A DNA stretch of 64,000 nucleotides from Firmicutes bacterium UBA3936. Lineage in GTDB: Bacteria; Bacillota; Dethiobacteria; Dethiobacterales; Dethiobacteraceae. The notes beneath the pieces are model-generated. The model had not been told where the DNA came from. It saw only the letters and a program-made list of their open reading frames with translations, and ran no database searches. The position numbers and the translations under genes were made by a program. The DNA lies in contig DGEC01000041.1 in the NCBI GenBank assembly GCA_002385745.1, positions 18,083 to 82,082 of the forward strand. Reading direction: 5' to 3'. Of this stretch, positions 50,091-57,850 are shown one piece after another. Numbering within the stretch: the first letter of the stretch is position 1; every line of letters starts with the position of its first letter.

Positions 50091-50783
50091 TTATAAAACT
50101 GATTTAACTTCATATTTATAGCCGTAGCCCCAGACTGTCGTTATATAGTTCTGGTATGGCTTTATTTTTTCTCTCAGGCTTTTTACATGGGTGTCCACCG
50201 TCCGGTCTGTGCCCTCAAACTGACGTCCCCAGACCAGATCCAAAAGCATGCTCCGGGAGAAGGCTTTGTTTGGATTCCGGCAGAAAAACAAAAGCAGATT
50301 ATATTCCCTGGGAGTAAGTTTAATACGCCTGTTGTTCACATAAACATCCTGGGAATACAAGTCTATTTTTATTTTTCCCGAGTAAAGGAACTGATCGGCC
50401 CCACCGACTATCCCGCTAAGCTTAAGGAGATTTTTTATCCTGGCTACCAGCTCCCGCGGATAAAAAGGTTTTATGATATAATCGTTGCCTCCTGCTGCAA
50501 ATGCCGCCAGGCGATCTTCCTCGGAACTCCTTTTACTGATGAAGATCACCGGGATGTTGGGAGTCTGGTTTAGGTTCTCGCAAACCATAAAACCGTCAAT
50601 TATAGGAAGTTCAACTTCCAAAATGAGAAGGTGGTATCTTTTCCTCCTCAGCAGTTTAATTGCCTCTATCCCGTCCTTTGCTTCGTCCAGAGCCCATTTC
50701 TCATCTTCCGCGCAGCGTCTGATAATGGTCCGTACAGAAGGGTCCGCGTCCGCAACCAGAAGCCTTATACCGTTTAAGTCCAC
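50091..50783 (-). CDS. Atypical OmpR-family response regulator (Glu at phospho-site)
   Basis: A 230-residue regulator with receiver (1-120) and winged-helix (about 132-230; LTPREYNLLLFFCRNPNKAF, TVDTHVKSLREKI, VWGYGYKYE) domains. The residue expected to be the phosphorylated Asp is Glu 56 (LLILEVELP), and the acid pair reads ADAD with one Asp replaced; the Lys of IIKPF is kept. Such receivers are often locked active or regulated without a kinase, and no kinase gene is adjacent. The GTG at 50783 follows GGGAGGG at six bases. It lies downstream of the hydrogenase operon on the same strand, behind a 20-bp palindrome. Confidence 0.85.
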   Translation of the reverse strand: MDLNGIRLLVADADPSVRTIIRRCAEDEKWALDEAKDGIEAIKLLRRKRYHLLILEVELPIIDGFMVCENLNQTPNIPVIFISKRSSEEDRLAAFAAGGNDYIIKPFYPRELVARIKNLLKLSGIVGGADQFLYSGKIKIDLYSQDVYVNNRRIKLTPREYNLLLFFCRNPNKAFSRSMLLDLVWGRQFEGTDRTVDTHVKSLREKIKPYQNYITTVWGYGYKYEVKSVL

Positions 50784-50815
50784 TGGCAACCCTCCCAACA
50801 GCATCGTGCCTTATT

Positions 50816-50835
50816 TTTATAACACTCGTTATAAA
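50816..50835. promoter_or_regulatory. 20-bp palindrome before the atypical response regulator
   Basis: TTTATAAC-ACTC-GTTATAAA, eight-bp perfect arms, 33 bases upstream of the GTG start. On the minus strand both arms contain TATAA-type -10 hexamers. It is a plausible operator, perhaps for the regulator itself. Confidence 0.45.
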
Positions 50836-50852
50836 TGCACCGGGATGTTTAC

Positions 50853-50894
50853 AACCCTGCCGCCGCCGGAAGCCGTGCTGACGGCGGCAGGGTT
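50853..50894 (-). terminator. Strong hairpin after the hydrogenase operon
   Basis: A perfect 13-bp GC-rich stem (50853-50865 with 50882-50894, AACCCTGCCGCCG/CGGCGGCAGGGTT) with a 16-base loop. No T run follows on the minus strand, so it may reduce rather than stop transcription into the response regulator, or protect the mRNA end. Confidence 0.55.
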
Positions 50895-50930
50895 AATTAT
50901 GCAGACTACAGGCAAAATCCGGTTTATAAT

Positions 50931-52943
50931 CTAGCCCTGTTTGCTGTATTTAGAAAGCACCAATTTCATGATTTCCACCGTTTCCTGTGTATCCTGAAGT
51001 TCGCTTTTCAGCTTTCTGTTTTCGGCTTCCAGCTCAAGTATTCTTGCTGAGACAGTTTCCGGTTCCGCTTTAACAAGGGCCGGGACTTTTGCCTCTTGCC
51101 TAGTCGCCCGGGCAACCCTGCGTTTTGTGGATTCGTCTATCTCAATTACAAAATCCTCGGTGGTAAGTTCATTGAACTTGCCGCGGGGCACATAGTGTGT
51201 ATGAAGCAGTTCGTGGGATTTAGGCCCGTTAGGCTCCCCCAGGTACTTTTCATACAGCAGCTTAATATAGGGATTTTCATGTGATTTGCGGTATTGTTTG
51301 CTTTCATCTTCGGAATAAAGGCCGGACATCCTTTTTTCGCGCACATCGGGATCACTGCTTCTCGGCTGTCCTCCGCCCATCATGCAGCCGCCCGGGCAGC
51401 CCATGACTTCAATAAAATGGTACGGCGACTCTCCCTTTGCCAGCTGCTCCATAAGCATTCTTGCCCCGGCAAGCCCGCTTGTCACGGCTACCTTCAACTC
51501 CAGCCCTTCCATGAAACTGTATTCGGGAAGCACATCAATAAATTTTATTGTCGCTGTTTTTATTTGCTCGAGGCCGACAATGGGCGTAACATGCAAGCCG
51601 TCAAAGGGAATTTCCCTTCCCGTCACCAGTTCGTAGGCCGTGCGCAGGGCGGCTTCCATAACTCCGCCGGTCAGCCCGAAAATATCCGCCGCTCCTGTGG
51701 ACAGGCCGAGCGGATTGTCAAACTCCTCGTCCGGAAGAGTTAAAAAGTCTATGCCAGCAGTTTTAATCATTTGCGCAAGTTCGCGTGTCGTGATGACGGC
51801 GTCCACATTTTTATTGCCGTTGTTTACCATTTCCTCGCGCTCTATTTCAAATTTCTTGGCCGTACAGGGCATGACTGAAACAGTATAAATGTTTTCCGGC
51901 TTCACATTAATGCTCTCGGCATAGAAAGACTTGACCAGAGCGCCGAGCATGCAATGGGGCGACTTGCAGGTTGACAAATGGTTAAGCAGTTCGTAGAAGT
52001 TGTGCTCAATAAATTTAATCCAACCCGGGCTGCAGCTTGTGATCATGGGCAGGACCGCGCCTTTCCCCGTCAGAGCGTCTCTGGCCCTGGTGAGGAACTC
52101 CGTAACTTCTTCCATTATTGTCAGATCGGCGGCAAAATTCGTGTCAAATACCCGCTTAAATCCCAGCCTGCGCAGGGCGGCCGCCAATTTTCCGGTTACC
52201 CTGGAACCTGCCGGCAGGCCGAATTCCTCACCCAGAGCAACCCGGACAGCGGGGGCAACCTGAACTACTGTAAATTTTCGCGGGTCGGAAAGCGCCTCCC
52301 AGACATCCCTTGTAGAGTCGGTCTCATTAAGTGCCCCTACCGGGCAGACGATGGTACACTGGCCGCAAAGGGCGCAGTTAACTTTGCCCAAAGGAAGTTT
52401 CATAGCCGGGCCAATCTCCGTTTTAAAGCCCCTGTTCTGCGGGCTCATGGCTCCCACTCCCTGGATCTCATTGCAGACAGTAACACAGCGGCGGCACAGT
52501 ATACACTTCGTCATATCCCTGGTGACGGAAACGGATGCATCAACCTGGAAAGGCGAGCGTTCTCCCTCAAACCTGGTGTCGTCAACACCAAGCAGCTTGC
52601 CCAAGGCCTGGAATTCACAGGACAAGTTCCGGGAGCAAGTCAGACAGTCCTGTGAATGGTCTGAAAGCATCAGCTCATAGAGCATCTTTCTTGCCCTGCG
52701 CACCCTCTCTGTATTGGTGTGGACGACCATTCCTTCGGCCACCTGGGTAATACAGGAGGCCTGCAGGTTCTTTGCCCCTTCAACCTCGACGACACAAATC
52801 CTGCATGCCCCAGCCTGGTGGATACCCTGCAGGTAGCAAAGGCTCGGAATATGGATGTTGTTTCTCCTGGCGGCCTCCATAATTGTTATGCCGTCTTCGA
52901 CCGTTACCTTTTGATTATTTATTGTTAGATTAACCACCCGCAT
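50931..52943 (-). CDS. hydA: [FeFe] hydrogenase catalytic subunit HydA
   Basis: A 670-residue catalytic subunit that makes or oxidises H2. Clusters in order: N-terminal [2Fe-2S] (CYLQGIHQAGACRIC, Cys 64), His-Cys3 [4Fe-4S] (DHSQDCLTC, then SC), two [4Fe-4S] ferredoxin motifs (CILCRRCVTVC, CALCGQCTIVC), then the H-cluster motifs L1 TSCSPGWIKF, L2 MPCTAKKFE and L3 EVMGCPGGCMMGGGQP. Beyond the usual end, about 90 residues finish in a coiled coil (ILELEAENRKLKSELQ). The start is ATG directly after the hydB stop, with AAAGGAGG. The proteins needed for H-cluster assembly (HydE/F/G) are not in the window. Confidence 0.96.
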   Translation of the reverse strand: MRVVNLTINNQKVTVEDGITIMEAARRNNIHIPSLCYLQGIHQAGACRICVVEVEGAKNLQASCITQVAEGMVVHTNTERVRRARKMLYELMLSDHSQDCLTCSRNLSCEFQALGKLLGVDDTRFEGERSPFQVDASVSVTRDMTKCILCRRCVTVCNEIQGVGAMSPQNRGFKTEIGPAMKLPLGKVNCALCGQCTIVCPVGALNETDSTRDVWEALSDPRKFTVVQVAPAVRVALGEEFGLPAGSRVTGKLAAALRRLGFKRVFDTNFAADLTIMEEVTEFLTRARDALTGKGAVLPMITSCSPGWIKFIEHNFYELLNHLSTCKSPHCMLGALVKSFYAESINVKPENIYTVSVMPCTAKKFEIEREEMVNNGNKNVDAVITTRELAQMIKTAGIDFLTLPDEEFDNPLGLSTGAADIFGLTGGVMEAALRTAYELVTGREIPFDGLHVTPIVGLEQIKTATIKFIDVLPEYSFMEGLELKVAVTSGLAGARMLMEQLAKGESPYHFIEVMGCPGGCMMGGGQPRSSDPDVREKRMSGLYSEDESKQYRKSHENPYIKLLYEKYLGEPNGPKSHELLHTHYVPRGKFNELTTEDFVIEIDESTKRRVARATRQEAKVPALVKAEPETVSARILELEAENRKLKSELQDTQETVEIMKLVLSKYSKQG

Positions 52944-55900
52944 TTACCTCCTTTCGCAGTGCAGGCAGCGCATGGACTCTGCCATGGCCGTCAGCTTATG
53001 ATATCCCAAAACAACCTCTTCAAAGGTTTCCTTCCGTTTGTCAAGATCCAGCATATCCAAGGGATAGCGTCCCAGCTCAACAATTTCATCGTCATCGTAA
53101 ACGGGGTTGATTTTTATTTCCGGACCTTTGTTTAAAATTCCCCTGCCGCCCAGGTATTTGTCAATGCCAATGGCAGCCTTCTTGCCGTCGGCAATAGCCT
53201 GAATCACCGTGTCCGGCCCCCGTACCACATCTCCGCCGGCGAAGATGCCTTCCGTGGTGGTCATCATGCTGTCGTCATCCACCGTAAAGGTGCCCCAGGG
53301 AGTCAGTCCGATGTGCTCGGGCGGTATGAAAGGAAGATCGGCAGACTGGCTGACTGCGGGAATCACCGTGTCCGCTTCAATTGTGAAGTTTGAACCTTCA
53401 ACCGGCACCGATTTTCTCCTGCCGTCGGCGTCAAATTCGCCCAGCTGCATGCGGATGCACTCAACGCTTGCAACCTTGCCGTCCTCGCCGGTATTAAAGC
53501 GTACAGGCTGCGTGAGTTCGAGTATTTCCACTCCTTCCTCGACGGCTTCCTTTACTTCCGACTCATAGGCAGGCATCATGCCCTTTGTCCGGCGGTAGAG
53601 TATGGTTACTTTTTTCGCTCCCAGCCTCAGGGCGGTTCTGGCCGAATCAATTGCCGTATTGCCGCCGCCGATTACCACAACCTTTTCGCCGACTTCTACT
53701 TTTTTACCGAGATTGACTGTTTTAAGAAAGGTGAGTCCGTGTATTACTCCGGGCAGGTCCTCGCCCTCAATATTTACCCGCAGCGGAAGCTGTGTCCCGG
53801 TAGCAATAAACAAAGCATCGAAACTCTTTCTCAGTTCGTCAAAACTGATATCTTTGCCGACGGTTGTGTTGAGATGGATTCTTACCCCCGCCCGCAAAAC
53901 AAGGTCTATCTCACGCTGCAGGACATTTTTCGGCAGGCGGTACTCCGGTATGCCGAAGGCCAGGACCCCGCCGGCGACGCTTTCCGCTTCATAGATATCG
54001 ACTTCATAACCGATGCGGGCCAGGTAATAGCCGCAAGTCAGTCCGGCGGCGCCGGCGCCGATAATGGCTACTTTCTTGCCGTTGCTCGGGAAAATAACAT
54101 CACTTGTATACTCTGGTTCATGTTTGTGGGCATAATCGGCAACAAATCTTTTTATATCGCAGATGGCAACAGGCTCGTCAACCGTACCGCGGCGGCACTT
54201 GCTTTCACAGGGCCGCGTGCAAACCCGCCCGCAAATGCCCGGGAAAGGATTTTCCTGGCGGATAAGGTTATAAGCGTCAACAAACCTGCCTTCGGCCACA
54301 AGCGACATGTAGCCCGGCACATTAATGCCGGCCGGACATGTATTCTGGCAGGGAGAAATAAAGAGCTCCGAGCAAACACCCGCCCGGCAGTATTTGTTTT
54401 TGATATGTTCCTCAAACTCATGCCGGAAGTTTTCAATGGCGCTGAGTACCGGGTTGGGAGCCGTCTGCCCAAGCCCGCACATGGCTGAATCCTTCACTGT
54501 CTCGCTCAATTCAACAAGCAGCTCGATGTCGTCTTCCTGCCCCTTTCCCCAACAGATACGTTCGAGTATTTCCAGCATCCTTTTTGTTCCGATCCGGCAG
54601 GCCACGCACTTGCCGCAGGATTCATCCTGAATAAAATCCATAAAATAGCGGGCTGTATCGACCATGCAGGTATCCTCGTTCATAACAATCATACCGCCCG
54701 AACCCATGATGGCGCCCAAAGCCTCCAGGGTGTCATAGTCGGTCGGTGTATTTAGATTTTCGGCCGTAACACAGCCTCCTGAGGGCCCGCCCAGTTGAAC
54801 CGCCTTAAAATTCTTTTTGTTGGGAATGCCACCTCCGATATCAAAAAGGACATTCCCGAGCGGCACACCGATGGGGACCTCAACAATACCCGTATTGGCT
54901 ATATCGCCGGCCAGCGCAAAAACTTTCGTCCCCTTGCTGTTTTCCGAGCCATAGCCGGCATACCATTCGGCGCCGTTGAGAATAATAGGCGGAATATTTG
55001 CAAAAGTCTCAACATTGTTGATAATCGTAGGCGCGCCGAACAAGCCCTTCTGAAACGGGTAAGGCGGCTTCTGGGCCGGCTCACCGCGGCGGCCTTCAAT
55101 GGAATTCATCAGCGCCGTTTCTTCGCCGCAGACGAAAGCGCCGGCGCCAATGCGGATCTCAATGTTGAAATCAAAACCGGACCCTAAAATATTTCTGCCC
55201 AGCAAGCCGAAGCTTTCGGCCTGCTCAATTGCCTTCCTCAGGCGCCCGATTGCCAGCGGATACTCGGCTCTGACATAAACATATCCCTGATTGGCCCCAA
55301 TGGCATAGCCGCCTATAATCATACCCTCGATCAGGGAATGCGGGTCGCCTTCAATCAGACTGCGGTCCATAAACGCACCAGGATCGCCCTCATCAGCGTT
55401 GCAGACTATATATTTGCGCTCGCCTTGGGCCTTGAGGCCGGCCTCCCATTTAATGCCTGTAGGAAACCCAGCTCCGCCCCTTCCCCGCAGGCCGGACTTT
55501 TTGACCTCCTCGACAATGTCTGCACTGCTCATTCCTTTCAGTGCCCGGGCCAGAGCAAGATAGCCGTCCCGCGCAATGTATGCTTCTATGCTGTTATATT
55601 CCATGATACCGCAATTTCTCAGGGCAATCTTAACCTGCTGGCGGAAAAATTCAATGTCGTCAATTTTGGGAACATTTTTGTTCAGTGAGACATCGAAAAA
55701 GGTATACTCCTCCAGGATTTCGTTGTCTACCAGATGGGCTTTGATAATTTTCTCGACCTTTTCCGGGGTAAGGTCGGTATAAAATATCCTTTCCGGTAAA
55801 ATCAAAATTACCGGTCCGATGGCGCAAGTGCCTATGCATCCTGTTTCCATGACTCTGCTTGTATCGTTAAGCCCCAGCTTCTTCAGCATCTCCTCAACTG

Positions 55901-56039
55901 CCTGCTTGATTTCTGCACATCCTGAAGACACACAGCCTGCGCCGCCGCAGACAAGGATCTGATGCTTGTAGGAATCCAATTCCCTGCTGTATTTCGCTTT
56001 TATTGCCTGAAGATCCTCAATGCTCTTAACGATGCCCAT
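52944..56039 (-). CDS. hydB: Hydrogenase NuoF-like subunit fused to GltD/NfnB-like module
   Basis: A 1031-residue fusion. Residues 25-110 are a thioredoxin-like [2Fe-2S] domain (CGGAGCVSSGC, ETGCIGTC). Residues 150-570 are NuoF, with the FMN/NADH site (GLRGRGGAGFPTGIKWE) and a [4Fe-4S] site (ESCGKCVACRIGTKRM). Residues 600-1031 resemble glutamate synthase small subunit/NfnB: iron-sulfur Cys (CQNTCPAG, CGRVCTRPCESKC), FAD motif VAIIGAGAAGLTCGYYLA, and NADPH motif VVIGGGNTAIDSARTA with YRR. Ordinary HydB ends with two ferredoxin clusters instead. The module could add NADP(H) to a bifurcating hydrogenase. The ATG at 56039 follows GGGGGG. Confidence 0.9.
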   Translation of the reverse strand: MGIVKSIEDLQAIKAKYSRELDSYKHQILVCGGAGCVSSGCAEIKQAVEEMLKKLGLNDTSRVMETGCIGTCAIGPVILILPERIFYTDLTPEKVEKIIKAHLVDNEILEEYTFFDVSLNKNVPKIDDIEFFRQQVKIALRNCGIMEYNSIEAYIARDGYLALARALKGMSSADIVEEVKKSGLRGRGGAGFPTGIKWEAGLKAQGERKYIVCNADEGDPGAFMDRSLIEGDPHSLIEGMIIGGYAIGANQGYVYVRAEYPLAIGRLRKAIEQAESFGLLGRNILGSGFDFNIEIRIGAGAFVCGEETALMNSIEGRRGEPAQKPPYPFQKGLFGAPTIINNVETFANIPPIILNGAEWYAGYGSENSKGTKVFALAGDIANTGIVEVPIGVPLGNVLFDIGGGIPNKKNFKAVQLGGPSGGCVTAENLNTPTDYDTLEALGAIMGSGGMIVMNEDTCMVDTARYFMDFIQDESCGKCVACRIGTKRMLEILERICWGKGQEDDIELLVELSETVKDSAMCGLGQTAPNPVLSAIENFRHEFEEHIKNKYCRAGVCSELFISPCQNTCPAGINVPGYMSLVAEGRFVDAYNLIRQENPFPGICGRVCTRPCESKCRRGTVDEPVAICDIKRFVADYAHKHEPEYTSDVIFPSNGKKVAIIGAGAAGLTCGYYLARIGYEVDIYEAESVAGGVLAFGIPEYRLPKNVLQREIDLVLRAGVRIHLNTTVGKDISFDELRKSFDALFIATGTQLPLRVNIEGEDLPGVIHGLTFLKTVNLGKKVEVGEKVVVIGGGNTAIDSARTALRLGAKKVTILYRRTKGMMPAYESEVKEAVEEGVEILELTQPVRFNTGEDGKVASVECIRMQLGEFDADGRRKSVPVEGSNFTIEADTVIPAVSQSADLPFIPPEHIGLTPWGTFTVDDDSMMTTTEGIFAGGDVVRGPDTVIQAIADGKKAAIGIDKYLGGRGILNKGPEIKINPVYDDDEIVELGRYPLDMLDLDKRKETFEEVVLGYHKLTAMAESMRCLHCERR

Positions 56040-56052
56040 ATCATTCCCCCCT

Positions 56053-56553
56053 TTAATAATACTGCCCAAGTATCTTGTCAAGCTTATTGACGTTGACCTG
56101 CTTATATACCGTATCATCAATCATAAACGCCGGCGCCAAGCCGCAGGCGCCAATACACCTGGCAACCTCAAAGGTAAAACTGCCGTCGTCCGTAGTTCCG
56201 CCAAGTTCAACCTGAAGCTTGTCTTGCAGGTATTCCACAATCTTTTTACCGCCACGGACATAGCAGGCCGTTCCCAGGCAGACGCGTATGGTATGCCGGC
56301 CTCTTGGGACGGTGGAAAAGAAAGAATAAAAGGAAACAACTCCTGATACCTGGGATAGCGGGATGTTCATTTCCCTGGAGATAAACTGCTGCAGTTCCAA
56401 AGGCAAGTGTCCGTAGATTTCCTGGGCCAGGTGAAGAATCTGTACCAGACTGTCCTCTTTGCGCCTATACAAATCAATAACGTTGGCAATCTGCGCATAA
56501 GCCCTTTCCTTCTCCTCCAGGGAAAGAGCTTCTTTTGCTGTCTCTGCAGTCAT
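56053..56553 (-). CDS. hydC: Hydrogenase NuoE-like subunit
   Basis: A 166-residue thioredoxin-fold [2Fe-2S] protein: VVSFYSFFSTVPRGRHTIRV, then Cys ligands in VCLGTACYVRGG and VARCIGACGLAPAF. It forms the electron-transfer pair with the NuoF-like subunit. It is the first gene of the operon (hydC-hydB-hydA), 13 bases before the corrected start of the fusion gene. The ATG follows AGGAGG at six bases. Rex-like and other repeats lie 46-180 bases upstream. Confidence 0.94.
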   Translation of the reverse strand: MTAETAKEALSLEEKERAYAQIANVIDLYRRKEDSLVQILHLAQEIYGHLPLELQQFISREMNIPLSQVSGVVSFYSFFSTVPRGRHTIRVCLGTACYVRGGKKIVEYLQDKLQVELGGTTDDGSFTFEVARCIGACGLAPAFMIDDTVYKQVNVNKLDKILGQYY

Positions 56554-56598
56554 GACATTCCTCCTCTCCGGTTTATGGGCAATTTCCTTCCATTCATT

Positions 56599-56626
56599 GT
56601 GTTAAAATAATAACAAATATTTGTTA
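56599..56626. promoter_or_regulatory. Rex-like site overlapping a 16-bp palindrome
   Basis: On the minus strand TTGTTATTATTTTAACAC (56599-56616) matches the clostridial Rex consensus TTGTTAAnnnnTTAACAA at 12 of 14 defined positions. It shares TAACAA with a perfect palindrome TAACAAATATTTGTTA (56611-56626). Located 46-73 bases before the hydrogenase operon, which Rex (NADH/NAD+ sensor) controls in related bacteria. Identity of the binder is inference. Confidence 0.5.
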
Positions 56627-56684
56627 GATTATTATGATACTCGAGAAACCATTTACGATGTTTTGAGAAAAATATTAAAACTTT

Positions 56685-56732
56685 TCATCATAATTTCATC
56701 ACATTTTCTATCAATATAACAGAATCATCACA
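56685..56732. repeat. Three TCATCAYA octamers upstream of the hydrogenase operon
   Basis: TCATCATA at 56685, TCATCACA at 56696 and TCATCACA at 56725 (11 and 29 bases apart). They lie in a 348-base, AT-rich gap between hydC and the beta-lactamase-like gene. They could be activator or repressor sites. Beyond these and the Rex-like site I see no gene in the gap. Confidence 0.35.
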
Positions 56733-56901
56733 ATTATTCAAATATTCTCTCAATAGTGCCTTGCGCTGTAAAAGGATTTCTTTACACATTCTTTCGCCAT
56801 ATTCAAATTCTTTCGGGCTTTTGAAGGCGGAAGTTTATTTTATTCCCGGCTAATGATATTATTTAGACAGATTTACAGGGTTGACAGCAAGGAGTGAGAC
56901 T

Positions 56902-57789
56902 GTGAACAGCGGGAAAGCAGCCGCAAGGCAGAAGAGGAATAAACTGCAGTTGCTGCTGGCAAGGAAAGCACAAAAAAGCAGACTGCCCCTTAGCCTCTGC
57001 CTGTATGATTTTTCTACCGGCCTGTGGGTGGAAGTAAACGCCCGTAAAAAGATTTATCCCGCCAGTTTAATTAAAGTTCTTTATCTGCTTACGGCCTTAA
57101 AGCGGCTTGAGCAGGGCCATTTGTCCCTTGACGACCGGCATGTCTTGACAGAACAGGATAAATACGCCGGAAATACCCGTGTTGCCGGTACCGGCATTCT
57201 GCAGTTTGCCAAAGCAGGAAGCAGTTATACTGTGGAGGAGCTGCTCAACCTGATGATCAGCGAAAGCGACAATGTTGCCGCCAACATCATCCTTGACCTA
57301 CTTGGCCCCCAGGCGATAACGGCTATGGCTGCGCAGCTGGGGCTTGAGAACACCGGTGGCACAAGAAAGATGTATGACCTGGAATCAACACAGCCTGCCA
57401 ATTCATCCACCGCCCGCGAGCTTACTCAGATGCTTGTCGCCCTGGAAAACAACTTGGTTTGCGGCCAAGCCCTAAAGGAGTTTGCCGTTTCCATGCTGCT
57501 GCAAACAAAAAATAAAAGCCGCATCGGCCGTTATTTGGCAAGAAGCGGCATTCGTGCAGCCAACAAAGCAGGCACAGTGGACCGGATGGTTGGAGATATG
57601 GCTTTGCTCTATTTCCCAAACCGGCCCCCGGCAGCCTTGACCGTACTGGTTGAGATTCCGGCCATACGGCCAGTATTCGTAAAAAAGCTTAATCATCTTG
57701 CAGCGGAAAAAATCATCGGCCGCCTGGCCCGTGCCGCGGTAAAAGAACTGCTTTCAAGCGCAGCCCGCTGTCCCGCAGAGGACCAATAG
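56902..57789 (+). CDS. Class A beta-lactamase-like serine hydrolase
   Basis: A 295-residue protein of the penicillin-binding fold. The three active-site motifs are present: SLIK (nucleophile Ser and general-base Lys), SESDN (SDN loop) and NKAGTVD (KTG-like, here KAG). Clostridial relatives are often annotated as serine hydrolases, and beta-lactam hydrolysis is not assured. No signal peptide or membrane helix is seen: the first 30 residues (NSGKAAARQKRNKLQLLLAR) are basic. The protein is therefore either cytoplasmic or exported in an unusual way. The GTG at 56902 follows AAGGAG; a TTG at 56881 lacks a ribosome site. Confidence 0.8.
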   Translation: MNSGKAAARQKRNKLQLLLARKAQKSRLPLSLCLYDFSTGLWVEVNARKKIYPASLIKVLYLLTALKRLEQGHLSLDDRHVLTEQDKYAGNTRVAGTGILQFAKAGSSYTVEELLNLMISESDNVAANIILDLLGPQAITAMAAQLGLENTGGTRKMYDLESTQPANSSTARELTQMLVALENNLVCGQALKEFAVSMLLQTKNKSRIGRYLARSGIRAANKAGTVDRMVGDMALLYFPNRPPAALTVLVEIPAIRPVFVKKLNHLAAEKIIGRLARAAVKELLSSAARCPAEDQ

Positions 57790-57815
57790 CAAGCACCCGG
57801 TCGGAAGTATAAATA

Positions 57816-57841
57816 CAAAAACCGCCACATCCTTGTGGCGG
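57816..57841 (-). terminator. Terminator of the liv operon
   Basis: Eight-bp stem CCGCCACA/TGTGGCGG (57834-57841 with 57822-57829), four-base loop, then five T residues on the minus strand. The same hairpin may also serve the convergent hydrolase gene. Confidence 0.85.
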
Positions 57842-57850
57842 AATTTATGT

